A DNA stretch of 43,324 nucleotides from contig CAMBGQ010000010.1 in assembly GCA_945866215.1 (NCBI GenBank), positions 1-43,324 of the forward strand. Direction: 5' to 3'. Shown here in pieces: positions 1 through 11,385 of the stretch. This stretch comes from Opitutus sp. GAS368 (GTDB taxonomy: Bacteria; Verrucomicrobiota; Verrucomicrobiia; Opitutales; UBA953). A program made the translations under genes and the position numbers. The notes under the pieces were generated by a model. The model saw only the letters and a program-made list of their open reading frames with translations. It searched no databases and was not told where the DNA came from. How positions within the stretch are numbered: the stretch's first letter is position 1; each line of letters opens with the position of its first letter.

Positions 1-342
1 GAAATCGGCCAAGGCCGCCGGGGCGTCGGTGTCAATCCAGCGACGGAGATACTTCACCTGGGTCTCGGAGTGCTTCCCGCACTTGCCGTGCTCGGAGCAG
101 AACGACGTGAACGGAGCGAAGAGCAGCACCTTGGCCGGAAACTGCACGCCGCGGGCGCCGGCCTCCATTACGAGGTGCGCACCAAGCGACCACGCGATGA
201 CGGCGTCGCAGTCGGAAAGGTTCTCGGCCGCCCCGACGACGGGCGGGTAGATGAGGTGCTCGGCATCGGGCGCATGGGCCAACGCGATGGCCTTCATCTC
301 TTCGAGCGAGACGCCCCAGCCGCCAATCCAGCCGATCTTCAT
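1..342 (-). CDS. BioG/BioH-like alpha/beta hydrolase (partial, C-terminus missing)
   Basis: Only the first 114 residues are in the window; the gene runs off the left edge. The protein opens with an alpha/beta-hydrolase N-terminus (a WIGGWG oxyanion-type turn). The nucleophile elbow is A-W-S-L-G-A, with Ser52 as the candidate nucleophile, close to the elbow of BioH and BioG. Those enzymes hydrolyse pimeloyl-ACP methyl ester, the last pimelate step before BioF. The ATG overlaps the bioF stop (ATGA), so it is the last visible gene of the biotin operon. That context supports a pimeloyl-ACP methyl ester esterase role. Family level is clear from the elbow; the choice between BioG, BioH or another type is inference. 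Residues 82-91 carry an odd Cys/His pattern: C82, H85, C88, H91. Confidence 0.7.
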   Translation of the reverse strand, partial: MKIGWIGGWGVSLEEMKAIALAHAPDAEHLIYPPVVGAAENLSDCDAVIAWSLGAHLVMEAGARGVQFPAKVLLFAPFTSFCSEHGKCGKHSETQVKYLRRWIDTDAPAALADF

Positions 343-1484
343 GCGGCGACGCCCTTCAAGGCGGAGACAAAGGAGGACAGCACGGCGGGGGAAAGCCCCC
401 TGCGGAGCGAGATGCGGATACGTCCAGTACGCACGGGTACCGTGGGCGGACGAATCGCGGAAACCATGAAGCCGGCGGCGCGCAGCGCGGTGGCGTATTT
501 TAGGGTGACGTCGGAATCGCCGAGGATGATCGGGATGATGGGCGAATCGCCGGAGGGCACCGCGAAGCCGGCTTCGATGAGCCCATCGCGCCAAGCGTGT
601 GAGAGCGCAGGGAGCTTGGCCCGTTCTCCCGACATCCCCTTCACGCGCTCGACCGCGGCGAGGGCGGCGGCGGCACAGGAAGGCGCGAGGTAGGTCGAGT
701 AGACGAACTCGCCGGCAAAATTAATCAGGGCATCGCGGACTTCCGGTGCGTGCGAAAGCACATAGGCGCCCTGCGAGCCGAGGCCCTTGCCAAGCGTGCC
801 GACGACGATGTCCGCGGCGGCGAAAGCACCCTGCTCTTCCTGGAGTCCAGAACCGGTGGCGCCGTACCATCCCGTGGCGTGTGCTTCGTCGAGCACCCAG
901 CAGAAGCCGAAGCGCTTCCTTAACGAAGCCAGTCGCTTCAGATCGGGGCTATCGCCGTCCATGGAGTAGACGCTTTCCGTGACGACGAAGATCACGCCAG
1001 CCAAGGCGGGCTCCTCGTGGAGCATGAGCTCGAGGGCATCGAGGTCATTATGGGCGAAGCGACGCAGGCGGGCGCCCGAGGCCATGATGCCGTCGAGCAT
1101 GCTGGCATGCACAAGGCGGTCGGCGAGGATGAGGTCCCCCTTCTTCGGCAGACCGCCGAGCACCGCGGAGTTGGCCGAGAAGCCGGTATTCATCACGAGC
1201 CCGTGCTCATAGCCCTGCCAAGCGGCGAGGGTGTGCTCGAGCTTCTGGTGAATCTCGGTGTAACCGGTGACGAGCGGCGAAGCGGACGAAGATGCACCCC
1301 ATTCCTGGAGCGCGGCCACGCCAGCAGCGACGACCGCCGGGTCGCGCGAGAGGCCGAGGTAATCGTTATCGGCGAGATTGATGCGGGTATCCGATGAGGC
1401 GCGGGCGCTCAGCTTACGGCGTAGCGACGATCCTTCGCGCTGGGCGAGGGACTGACGCAGGCGCTTCAGCAGGGCTTCGTTCAC
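339..1484 (-). CDS. bioF: 8-amino-7-oxononanoate synthase (KAPA synthase)
   Basis: BioF condenses pimeloyl-ACP with L-alanine, using pyridoxal phosphate, to give 8-amino-7-oxononanoate in the cytoplasm. The 381-residue length matches the family. It has the alpha-oxoamine synthase fold signature: a LDEAHATG segment near residues 198-206 and the PLP lysine motif TLGKGLGSQGA with Lys233. The start is GTG at 1484-1482 and shares a GTGA overlap with the bioD stop. The stop overlaps the ATG of the downstream esterase gene. These overlaps imply translational coupling through bioD-bioF-esterase. The only close alternative is another alpha-oxoamine synthase (Kbl type), which the operon argues against. 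Confidence 0.95.
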   Translation of the reverse strand: MNEALLKRLRQSLAQREGSSLRRKLSARASSDTRINLADNDYLGLSRDPAVVAAGVAALQEWGASSSASPLVTGYTEIHQKLEHTLAAWQGYEHGLVMNTGFSANSAVLGGLPKKGDLILADRLVHASMLDGIMASGARLRRFAHNDLDALELMLHEEPALAGVIFVVTESVYSMDGDSPDLKRLASLRKRFGFCWVLDEAHATGWYGATGSGLQEEQGAFAAADIVVGTLGKGLGSQGAYVLSHAPEVRDALINFAGEFVYSTYLAPSCAAAALAAVERVKGMSGERAKLPALSHAWRDGLIEAGFAVPSGDSPIIPIILGDSDVTLKYATALRAAGFMVSAIRPPTVPVRTGRIRISLRRGLSPAVLSSFVSALKGVAA

Positions 1485-2107
1485 CGCGGCAGGAAATGGA
1501 AGCGGGCAGACTTTTCGCCTTTGCCCGATTCACCGAGCAGCGGAATCCAAGACTCGGCCAGGCCGGCGCGATTCGCCGCCGCGACTTCCTTCGAAGGCTT
1601 CTTGATCGCATTGAGCCAGACGCCGATAGGGCCGTCGTAACGGCGACGCAGGTAAGAGATCGCGAGACGTGCCTGATTGATCGCCCCGAGGCGGTCCTCG
1701 ACGACCACGATCGCGACGGTCGGCTTGATGGCCGCGGCGAAGTCCGCCCAGTCCTTACCCTTTGGGTCGATGGGTACAGCCACACCGCCAGCGCCTTCGA
1801 CGACGCGACACGGCGCCTGCGGGACGGCACGGTAAAGTTTCAGCAGGAGCGCGAGGTCGAGTGGCTTGCGGGCCTTCTTCGCCGCGGCGAGCGGAGCGAT
1901 CGGGGCCGGGAGCGTCAGCAGCGTGTGCGCTTCAGCCCACTTCCCCGCCGCCTTCTTGGCGTCGGCCGGACGACCGGCGCCTGCGCCTGACTCCACCGGC
2001 TTGATGACCTGCGTGAAACCATCACGAGAGAGGCGACGCGCGAGCAGACCGGCGACGTGGGTCTTACCCACGCCAGTGTCGCTGCCGGTGACGAAGATGA
2101 GGGCCAT
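1481..2107 (-). CDS. bioD: Dethiobiotin synthetase
   Basis: BioD closes the ureido ring of dethiobiotin from 7,8-diaminopelargonate, CO2 and ATP. The protein begins MALIFVTGSDTGVGKTH, with the P-loop GSDTGVGKT at residues 8-16, the hallmark of BioD. An E-G-A-G-G segment lies in the middle. At 208 residues it is slightly shorter than the E. coli enzyme (about 225). I placed the start at the ATG at 2107. The frame is open upstream to 2269, but that part lies inside bioB and has no BioD similarity. Only one base separates it from the bioB stop, and its own stop overlaps the bioF GTG. Confidence 0.94.
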   Translation of the reverse strand: MALIFVTGSDTGVGKTHVAGLLARRLSRDGFTQVIKPVESGAGAGRPADAKKAAGKWAEAHTLLTLPAPIAPLAAAKKARKPLDLALLLKLYRAVPQAPCRVVEGAGGVAVPIDPKGKDWADFAAAIKPTVAIVVVEDRLGAINQARLAISYLRRRYDGPIGVWLNAIKKPSKEVAAANRAGLAESWIPLLGESGKGEKSARFHFLPR

Positions 2108-2108
2108 G

Positions 2109-3179
2109 TTATTTGCAGCCGCAACCACCGTTGCCGCAGGATTCTTCCGTTGCGTTGGCGGCGGCGAATTCCGCCACGTTTGGCCATTCGGCCGGCTTGG
2201 CGTCCGCTGGGGCGAGATCGCCGCGATGGATACGACGAGCTTCGTCCGGGTGCATCGGGTGCAGGCCAAGACGCTTCATCAAATTCATGTCCTCTTCGAT
2301 GTCGGGATTACCCGTCGTAAGGAGCTTCTCGCCGAGGAAGATCGAGTTGGCGCCGGCGAGGTAGCAGAGAGCCTGCGTCTCGTCGTTCATGTTGGCACGG
2401 CCAGCGGAGAGGCGGACCATCGCCTTCGGCATCAGGATGCGGGCGACGGCGATCGTGCGGACGAACTCGATCGTATCGACGAACTTGCGGCCCGCGAGCG
2501 GCGTACCTTCGACAGCCACCAGGGCGTTGATCGGCACGGAGTCGGGCTGAGGGTCGAGCTGCGCGAGCTCGACGAGCATCTTCATGCGGTCGTCGACCGT
2601 CTCGCCCATGCCGAGGATGCCGCCGGAACAGACCTCGAGGCCGGCCTTGCGGACGTTCGAGAGCGTCTGGAGACGGTCGTCATAGGTGCGGGTCGTGATG
2701 ATCTTCGAGTAGTGCTCGCGGGAGGTATCGAGGTTGTGGTTATACACGTCGCAACCGGCCTGCTTGAGGCGGGAGGCCTGCGCTTCGCTGACCATCCCGA
2801 GGGTGCAACAGACTTCGAGGCCGAGCTCCTTCACGCCCGAGACTGTGTTCAGCACGCTGTCGAACTGCTTACCGTCGTTCACGCGGCGCCACGCGGCGCC
2901 CATGCAGAAGCGGGTCGCACCGCCGGCCTTGGCCTTGCGGGCATCGGCGAGTATCGCCTGTGTCTCCATCAGGGCTTCGGTCTCGAGGCCGGTCTGATTG
3001 TGAATCGACTGCGGGCAATAGGCGCAGTCTTCGGGGCAGGCTCCCGTCTTGATCGACTTTAGCGTGCAGAGCTGCACGCCGGCCGGATCTTGATTGGCCT
3101 GGTGGACTTGCTGAGCCTTGAAGATCAGCGTGTTGAGCGGCAGGTCGTAGAGCGCTCGGGCTTCGGTGAGGTTAGGCAT
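2109..3179 (-). CDS. bioB: Biotin synthase (radical SAM)
   Basis: BioB inserts sulfur into dethiobiotin by radical SAM chemistry. The radical-SAM cluster motif C-x3-C-x2-C is at Cys48, Cys52 and Cys55 ([12 protein letters not shown]), the exact BioB form. A conserved CCTLGMV segment and the C-terminal half of the TIM barrel follow. At 356 residues it is about 10 longer than E. coli BioB. The extra length is a cysteine- and glycine-rich tail (CGNGGCGCK) with four cysteines in the last 20 residues. It sits 37 bases after bioA and 1 base before bioD, and no Shine-Dalgarno-like purine run precedes the ATG. Identity is secure; the role of the tail is unknown. Confidence 0.97.
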   Translation of the reverse strand: MPNLTEARALYDLPLNTLIFKAQQVHQANQDPAGVQLCTLKSIKTGACPEDCAYCPQSIHNQTGLETEALMETQAILADARKAKAGGATRFCMGAAWRRVNDGKQFDSVLNTVSGVKELGLEVCCTLGMVSEAQASRLKQAGCDVYNHNLDTSREHYSKIITTRTYDDRLQTLSNVRKAGLEVCSGGILGMGETVDDRMKMLVELAQLDPQPDSVPINALVAVEGTPLAGRKFVDTIEFVRTIAVARILMPKAMVRLSAGRANMNDETQALCYLAGANSIFLGEKLLTTGNPDIEEDMNLMKRLGLHPMHPDEARRIHRGDLAPADAKPAEWPNVAEFAAANATEESCGNGGCGCK

Positions 3180-3216
3180 ATTGATAGAAGGAGTTAGCGG
3201 TTGGCGGTTAGGAAAG

Positions 3217-4593
3217 TTACTTCAGGTTCGGGAGAACTTCGTCCATAGCGAGGCGGACGGCGCGGACAAGGTGCTTTACTTCGTCGGCTTGGATGGAGAT
3301 CGGCGGGACAAACAGGATCGAGTCGCCGAGCGGGCGGATGACGAGGCCGTGGCGGCGAGCGGCTAGAGCGACTCGATAACCCGCACGGGTGTCAGTCGGC
3401 CAGCGATCCGTTGATGCCGGCTTGAATTCGACGGACCCCGTGAGGCCGAGTTGGCGGAACGTGCGCACATGGGCATGACCAGCGAAGGCGGCTTCCATCT
3501 CGCGACCAAGCAAAGCGGCACGATCCGCGACCTGACCCGAGGCGAGCATCGGCTTGAGCTTACGCAGCGACTCACGGGCGACGGCGCAGCCGAGCGGGTT
3601 GCCGGAGAACGTATGGCCGTGGAAGAAGGTCTTTCCTTCAGAGAACGCGCCAAGGAAGGCCTGGTAGATGTTTTCGGAGGTCATTGTCGCGGCCAGTGGC
3701 AGGTAGCCGGCAGCGAGGCCCTTAGCGAGGCAGAGGAAATCAGGGACAACGCCTTCGAGTTCCGAAACCGTGAGCGCACCCACGCGACCGAAGCCCGTGA
3801 AGACTTCGTCGAGGATGAGGTGCACACCGTGCTGGCGGCAGAGGGCGGCGACAGCCTTCACGAAACCGGCGGGCTGCTGGACCATACCGGCAGCGCCTTG
3901 AACGCGGGGTTCGAGGATCAGGCAGGCCGTCGTGGCGGCGTCGCGTTCGAGAATGGCCTTCAGCGCGGCCAGCGAAGCGGAGGCATCGGAGAGGGCAACC
4001 TTACCAGCGCACTCGGAATGGACCGGGGCGGGGAATGTTTGCGCGGCGAAGAGCCAGGGATTGAAGCGACGGTGGAACTCGGAGCGTTCGCCGACGGCCA
4101 TCGTGCCAAAGGTATCGCCGTGGTAGGCGCCTTCCATCGAGATGACCCCGCGCTTGGCTTCCTGGCCGACGAGTTGCCAATACTGGAACGAAAGTTTCAG
4201 GGCGACCTCGATGGCGTTGCTGCCGTTGTCGGTATAGAAGCAACGCGGCAGGGCGCCGTTGGTCAGACCAGCGAGATCTTCGGCGAGTTCCGTAGCGATC
4301 GGGTGGTTCAGGCCCAGAATTGTCACGTGGGCGACTTTGTCCAACTGCTCGCGCAGGGCGCGATTCAGGTCGGGGTCGTTATGGCCGTGGACGTTCGTCC
4401 AGACCGACGCGTTGCCGTCCAGGTAGCGCTTCCCTTCCCCGTCGATCAGCCAGCTGCCCTCACCTCGGACAAGATGCAGGCGAGGGTTATCCTGATACTC
4501 CCGCATCTGGGTAAACGGGTGCCACCCGAAGCGCCGGTCGGCGGCATCGAGGACGTCCTGGGCGGACGAAGTATCTGCGGGGGCAGTCGGCAC
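3217..4593 (-). CDS. bioA: Adenosylmethionine-8-amino-7-oxononanoate aminotransferase
   Basis: BioA transaminates 8-amino-7-oxononanoate to 7,8-diaminopelargonate using S-adenosylmethionine as amino donor. It is a class III aminotransferase of 458 residues. The cofactor aspartate is in [12 protein letters not shown] (Asp262) and the PLP lysine is Lys291 in [16 protein letters not shown]. The N-terminus has the BioA-type W-H-P-F-T-Q-M segment. It is the first gene of the operon. The start must be GTG at 4593-4591, because an in-frame TAG lies four codons upstream. The only purine run (AAGGGG) ends one base before the GTG, too close for a normal ribosome site; see the promoter entry for a leaderless reading. 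Confidence 0.96.
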   Translation of the reverse strand: MPTAPADTSSAQDVLDAADRRFGWHPFTQMREYQDNPRLHLVRGEGSWLIDGEGKRYLDGNASVWTNVHGHNDPDLNRALREQLDKVAHVTILGLNHPIATELAEDLAGLTNGALPRCFYTDNGSNAIEVALKLSFQYWQLVGQEAKRGVISMEGAYHGDTFGTMAVGERSEFHRRFNPWLFAAQTFPAPVHSECAGKVALSDASASLAALKAILERDAATTACLILEPRVQGAAGMVQQPAGFVKAVAALCRQHGVHLILDEVFTGFGRVGALTVSELEGVVPDFLCLAKGLAAGYLPLAATMTSENIYQAFLGAFSEGKTFFHGHTFSGNPLGCAVARESLRKLKPMLASGQVADRAALLGREMEAAFAGHAHVRTFRQLGLTGSVEFKPASTDRWPTDTRAGYRVALAARRHGLVIRPLGDSILFVPPISIQADEVKHLVRAVRLAMDEVLPNLK

Positions 4594-4599
4594 ACCCCT

Positions 4600-4628
4600 T
4601 ATCTAGGGCCCTCTCGGGCTATTGTTAA
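4600..4628 (-). promoter_or_regulatory. Candidate sigma70-type promoter of the bio operon
   Basis: Read on the minus strand, a -35 box TTAACA (4628-4623, five of six to consensus) is followed by 17 bases and a -10-like TAGATA (4605-4600, only three of six). The -10 ends six bases before the bioA GTG, so the mRNA would start at or next to the start codon (leaderless). The -35 box lies inside the BirA-type operator, which would explain repression. The -10 is weak, so this is a candidate only. Confidence 0.42.
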
Positions 4629-4653
4629 GTCCGAAGTGTGGCTAGGTTTACAA
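4622..4653. promoter_or_regulatory. BirA (biotin repressor) operator
   Basis: The plus strand reads TTGTTAAGT, 14 bases, then GGTTTACAA. The second half is a perfect match to the known biotin operator half-site, and the first matches its inverted partner (TTGTTAACC/TTGTAAACC) at seven of nine positions. Known operators have two such 9-base arms separated by about 14-16 bases. The site lies about 30 bases before bioA, the expected place for biotin-dependent repression by a BirA that carries a DNA-binding domain. That regulator is not in this window. Confidence 0.85.
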
Positions 4654-4697
4654 TGGTCTAAGGGCCCGGAAAGCCCCGTCTTACCCACGCCCTACCC

Positions 4698-5963
4698 TCA
4701 CTTGCCCTTCAGGGCTTCGTTCGTCTTCGCGACGATTGCGTCCGCAATCATCTTATAGGCGGGGGCTGACCAATGGTATTCATCTCCGGCGGCCAGGTCC
4801 AGACGAGCGGCGAGCGGCGTATACATATCGATGACCTCGACACCTTCTTCCTTCATGACCTGCTCGGCGAGGCGGTTGATGCGCAAGACGACCGGATTCT
4901 TGTCCCCCAAGGCCGTGACCGGCTTGCTAGGTTCGGCGCGGCGGGCGGTATGAGGGGTCGTGGCGATCCAGAACAGTTTGGCCCTCGGTGCGCCGGCTTT
5001 AAAGCCGCGCACGATGGCCCGCGTGGTATCGATGATCTGCTGGTCCGTAGCCTTCTCCGGCGTCCAAGAAAGCGAGTGTAGCCCGTTGTTGAAGAAGATC
5101 AGGTCGAAGTCGGCGACGGAGGCCCCTTGCTTGATCAGCGCGTCGACCTTCGGGTTGATGCTACCGACGAAGCCACTCCAATGGTAAGCGTAGACCTTAC
5201 CCTCAAGCATCGGCAAGAGTTGCCCGCGGTAGCCACCCGCAATCGAGTCTCCATAGAAGAGCAGCTTCGGGCGCTTGAGGTCGACGATCGTGGGCGTATC
5301 GACCATCCAACCCTTGCCGGCGATGCCACCGCGGGGCTCGGCGGTCACCTTCTCCTTGGGGGACTTATAAGTGTAGTCAGAGCCGAACACCTTCAGCGCC
5401 GTAATCTTCGCTACGGGGAATGGCTTTTCTCGAGGGAAGAGCTTCTTGCCCACCCACATCGGTTCATCGTTCGGTAGCAGCAGCACGAAATACTGGCCGG
5501 TCGGAGCTTCGTTTAGATAATACGTCGGGCTACCCTTCCGGACCGCGATCGTGAAGGCATAAGGCGTGTTCGGCTGGAGCTTGAGGCGTTTGTCGCCGAT
5601 GTGCATTCCATTAATGATCGGGCGGTGGGCCTGGAACGTCGGGTAATTGAGGAACGTGAGCCCGAGCCCGGTGTCCTCGCCATCTTTCTTCTGCTTGAGC
5701 AGCACATGCATCGTCGTGCCTTCAGTGAGTTCGGGGAAGATGACCGTCACCTGGACGGTGAAGTTCTGCTGGTCAGGGAAAGCCGAGGGCGGAATACCGA
5801 AGTAGTTTTCGCCGCCGACCATCACGCTACCGTCCGACGCCTGGACCGCGCCATGGTTGAGGGCTGCGGGAATCTTGTCCTTCGCCAGATCCCAGAGCGG
5901 GGCCTGCGCCGAGAGCATCGCGGAGAAGCCGGCCAGAAGGAGGGCTGAAAGCAGTCGTTTCAT
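4698..5963 (-). CDS. Secreted SGNH/GDSL-type hydrolase with an N-terminal beta-sandwich-like domain
   Basis: The 421-residue protein has a signal peptide (about residues 1-20, MKRLL then a hydrophobic core, ending near SAQ). Residues about 22-195 look like a LamG- or sugar-binding-type beta-sandwich, rich in alternating hydrophobic strands. The C-terminal half is an SGNH hydrolase: GDS with Ser240, an oxyanion Asn in FFNNGLHS (about 292-293), and the catalytic D-x-x-H at Asp394 and His397 (DEYHW). Such proteins are often carbohydrate esterases acting outside the cytoplasm; the substrate here is unknown. I took the ATG at 5963 because it begins a proper signal peptide; the frame is open further upstream. 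It is a single gene ending just before the bio control region. Confidence 0.85.
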   Translation of the reverse strand: MKRLLSALLLAGFSAMLSAQAPLWDLAKDKIPAALNHGAVQASDGSVMVGGENYFGIPPSAFPDQQNFTVQVTVIFPELTEGTTMHVLLKQKKDGEDTGLGLTFLNYPTFQAHRPIINGMHIGDKRLKLQPNTPYAFTIAVRKGSPTYYLNEAPTGQYFVLLLPNDEPMWVGKKLFPREKPFPVAKITALKVFGSDYTYKSPKEKVTAEPRGGIAGKGWMVDTPTIVDLKRPKLLFYGDSIAGGYRGQLLPMLEGKVYAYHWSGFVGSINPKVDALIKQGASVADFDLIFFNNGLHSLSWTPEKATDQQIIDTTRAIVRGFKAGAPRAKLFWIATTPHTARRAEPSKPVTALGDKNPVVLRINRLAEQVMKEEGVEVIDMYTPLAARLDLAAGDEYHWSAPAYKMIADAIVAKTNEALKGK

Positions 5964-6019
5964 ACCGTTGATACAAAGCCGGAGCCAACCCCTGTCGAAC
6001 CCAACCCGAAACCAAGGCA

Positions 6020-6046
6020 CAAAAAAGGCGCCGGGGTGCGGCGCCT
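6020..6046 (-). terminator. Intrinsic terminator after the Dabb gene
   Basis: A perfect 7-bp stem (AGGCGCC with GGCGCCT) with a 7-base loop. On the minus strand it is followed by a run of six to seven T. It sits about 25 bases after the Dabb stop codon. Confidence 0.8.
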
Positions 6047-6069
6047 GATTTGCGAATGAGCCGGTGGGC

Positions 6070-6369
6070 TTATTCGAAATCGTAAATCTTAACGGAATCC
6101 CAGTAGGCCTTGCAGTCGGCGATGAAGGCCTGGTGAATCGGGTCGATCTGGTAGGCGTCATGGTCGGCGTGATTCTTGAACACGAAGAACTCGGCAAAGT
6201 CGTAGGAGGTGTCGATGATCGGGCGGACGGCGTGGGTGCTCGGGATGCCGACGTAGCCGCTATGGATGGACTTGATGGCGAGCAGGCCGCGGAGCTTGGT
6301 CTCGAATTCCGCACGCTGGGCAGAAGTGATGTCCTTTTTCAGGTAGAAGAAGACGATGTGGTGGAACAT
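6070..6369 (-). CDS. Dabb (stress-responsive alpha/beta barrel) domain protein
   Basis: The 99-residue protein begins MFHHIVFFYLKKD and contains the F-A-E-F-F-V-F-K-N-H-A-D-H-D-A-Y segment typical of the Dabb ferredoxin-like fold. Members form dimeric barrels; some are linked to salt stress or to cyclase-like chemistry, but most have no known reaction. The whole protein is one Dabb domain. It is transcribed away from rsmG (105 bases between starts) and ends at a strong terminator, so it is probably monocistronic. The frame is open far upstream to 7146, but only the part from the ATG at 6369 looks like protein; the rest is antisense to rsmG. Confidence 0.85.
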   Translation of the reverse strand: MFHHIVFFYLKKDITSAQRAEFETKLRGLLAIKSIHSGYVGIPSTHAVRPIIDTSYDFAEFFVFKNHADHDAYQIDPIHQAFIADCKAYWDSVKIYDFE

Positions 6370-6474
6370 AGGACGGCAAGGTTTGGCCAAGTCCCGACCG
6401 AAGGAAACAGCAAAGTGCGCGGGCCAAAGGCGTCCTTGCCTCAGGACGACCTCGGGACACGCTGGCGCCCTCGC

Positions 6475-7149
6475 ATGCAGTCCCTTGTTCCTCTTTTTCC
6501 GGAAGTCACGCCCGCCCAGTGGGAACAGCTGACCGCCATGGCCGCGCTCCATCGCGAGTGGAACGAGAAGATCAACCTGGTCTCGCGTAAGGACATCGAG
6601 AACCTCGAGCGCCACCACTACGCCCCGTGCATCGCCGCGGTGAAGTTCCTCAAACTCATGGACGGCTGCCGCGTCATGGACGTCGGCACCGGCGGCGGCT
6701 TCCCCGGCCTCATCCTCGCCGTCCTCTACCCCAAGGCCCGCTTCACCCTCGTCGACTCGGTCGGCAAGAAGATCACGGTCGTCACGGACATCGCCGAGCG
6801 CCTCGGCCTCAAGAACGTCGACGTCAAGAACGCCCGCGCCGAGACGATGAACCACGAGCACGACTTCGTCACCGGCCGCGCCGTGGCCGACCTCCGCACG
6901 TTCGTCCACAACACCCGCCAGCTCCTGTGCAAGGGGGCGAAGCATTCCCAGCCCAACGGCATCCTCTACTGGCAGGGCGGCGACGCCGCGGTCGAGGCGG
7001 AGCTTTCCTTTTTGAACCCGGTCTTCAGTTTTGAACTCCGCCCGCTCCTCTGGAACGACGAGAAGTTCGAAGGAAAGCGGATCGTGCTCTACCGCAGTCA
7101 GGACCTCCTCCGCTGCAAGAAGCCCGACCTGCCGGGGATGACACAATAG
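6475..7149 (+). CDS. rsmG: 16S rRNA (guanine527-N7)-methyltransferase
   Basis: RsmG (GidB) methylates G527 of 16S rRNA with S-adenosylmethionine. The 224-residue protein has an N-terminal helical part with W-N-E-K-I-N-L-V-S-R, a family signature. The SAM-binding loop DVGTGGGFPG is at about residues 69-78, followed by the acidic LVDSVGKK strand and an R-A-x-A-D-L motif. The ATG at 6475 fits family length; earlier in-frame codons lie in sequence without similarity. No gidA/mnmG or parA neighbour is present, unlike the classical arrangement. The 48 bases to metH may be a short leader. Confidence 0.93.
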   Translation: MQSLVPLFPEVTPAQWEQLTAMAALHREWNEKINLVSRKDIENLERHHYAPCIAAVKFLKLMDGCRVMDVGTGGGFPGLILAVLYPKARFTLVDSVGKKITVVTDIAERLGLKNVDVKNARAETMNHEHDFVTGRAVADLRTFVHNTRQLLCKGAKHSQPNGILYWQGGDAAVEAELSFLNPVFSFELRPLLWNDEKFEGKRIVLYRSQDLLRCKKPDLPGMTQ

Positions 7150-7197
7150 GACTCCCTGTGCCTTGACCCGTGGACGGCAACCCGCACGTTAAAGGCG

Positions 7198-10887
<3,690 letters not shown>

Positions 10888-10889
10888 CC

Positions 10890-11213
10890 ATGCAAGCGGG
10901 CGAACGGGAGAAGCTTGTTGCGATTGTCGGCGCGGAAGATGCCGCCGCGGTCGAACGCTTCCTCGGCGACTGCGCCTTGTGTACGCTCGTCGAAGCCGCC
11001 GACGGCGCCGACAGCGACTGGCCTGAGTGGGCGCGCGCCGCGGCCGTGCTGCAGCGCTGGCTCGAAGCCGCCGGACGGGACGCTGACGCCGAACGCAAAC
11101 TCGGCTACCTGCATTGCACCGTCGACGCCCAGAAAGTCGTGCCGACCGCAATCCGCCCCGCTCTGCCTCAGGCAGTGGCCCGGATGTTGAAAGATCACGG
11201 CTTCGCGGAGTGA
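10890..11213 (+). CDS. Hypothetical protein coupled to metH
   Basis: A 107-residue protein whose ATG lies two bases after the metH stop, so it is probably translated from the same message. I do not recognise the family. It is predicted mostly helical, alanine-rich and acidic, with no signal peptide or membrane segment. It has three cysteines: two in a C-A-L-C pair near residues 30-33 and one in an L-H-C-T segment near residue 76. The codon pattern matches its neighbours, so I take it as a real gene. A role linked to MetH or one-carbon metabolism is suggested only by position. GTAG-headed palindromes begin directly after its stop. Confidence 0.7.
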   Translation: MQAGEREKLVAIVGAEDAAAVERFLGDCALCTLVEAADGADSDWPEWARAAAVLQRWLEAAGRDADAERKLGYLHCTVDAQKVVPTAIRPALPQAVARMLKDHGFAE

Positions 11214-11384
11214 GGTAGGGACGTGATTGCCATCACGTCCGTTCGCGGAAGGACATGCGATGTCACCGAGCCTAGCTAAGGGCCGACGACTTCCTGCTGC
11301 GGACTCGAACGGCGGTGATGGCAATCACCGCCCTACCTGAGGCAGACGAAGGCATAGCGGATGCGATGTCATCGCATCCCTACC
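11214..11384. repeat. Cluster of GTAG-headed REP-like palindromes
   Basis: Three hairpins share one design: a GGTAGGG head whose last two G begin a 9-bp stem closed by a 3-4 base loop. Copy 1 (11214-11240, plus) has stem GGACGTGAT and loop TGCC. Copy 2 (11311-11337, minus) has stem GGCGGTGAT and the same loop. Copy 3 (11359-11384, minus) has stem GGATGCGAT with a 3-base loop. Copies 1 and 2 differ at two stem positions and both are compensated on the other arm. A weaker 5-bp hairpin (11252-11264) lies between copies 1 and 2. The cluster fills the gap between two convergent genes. A GTAG head before a stem is typical of REP elements mobilised by RAYT transposases; no RAYT gene is in this window. 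Confidence 0.8.
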
Positions 11385-11385
11385 T

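Noticed and set aside
4655-4690. Terminator after the SGNH gene
   Set aside because: A 4-bp GGGC/GCCC hairpin is present, but the stem is too short and no T run follows on the minus strand.
7150-7197. Cobalamin (B12) riboswitch before metH
   Set aside because: Only 48 bases separate rsmG and metH, far too short for a B12 riboswitch of about 200 bases, and the conserved B12 box is not visible. Only the weaker pseudoknot idea is kept as a finding.
11211-11384. CRISPR array
   Set aside because: The hairpins have different stems, alternate orientation and have no equal-length spacers. They fit a REP-like family, not CRISPR repeats.
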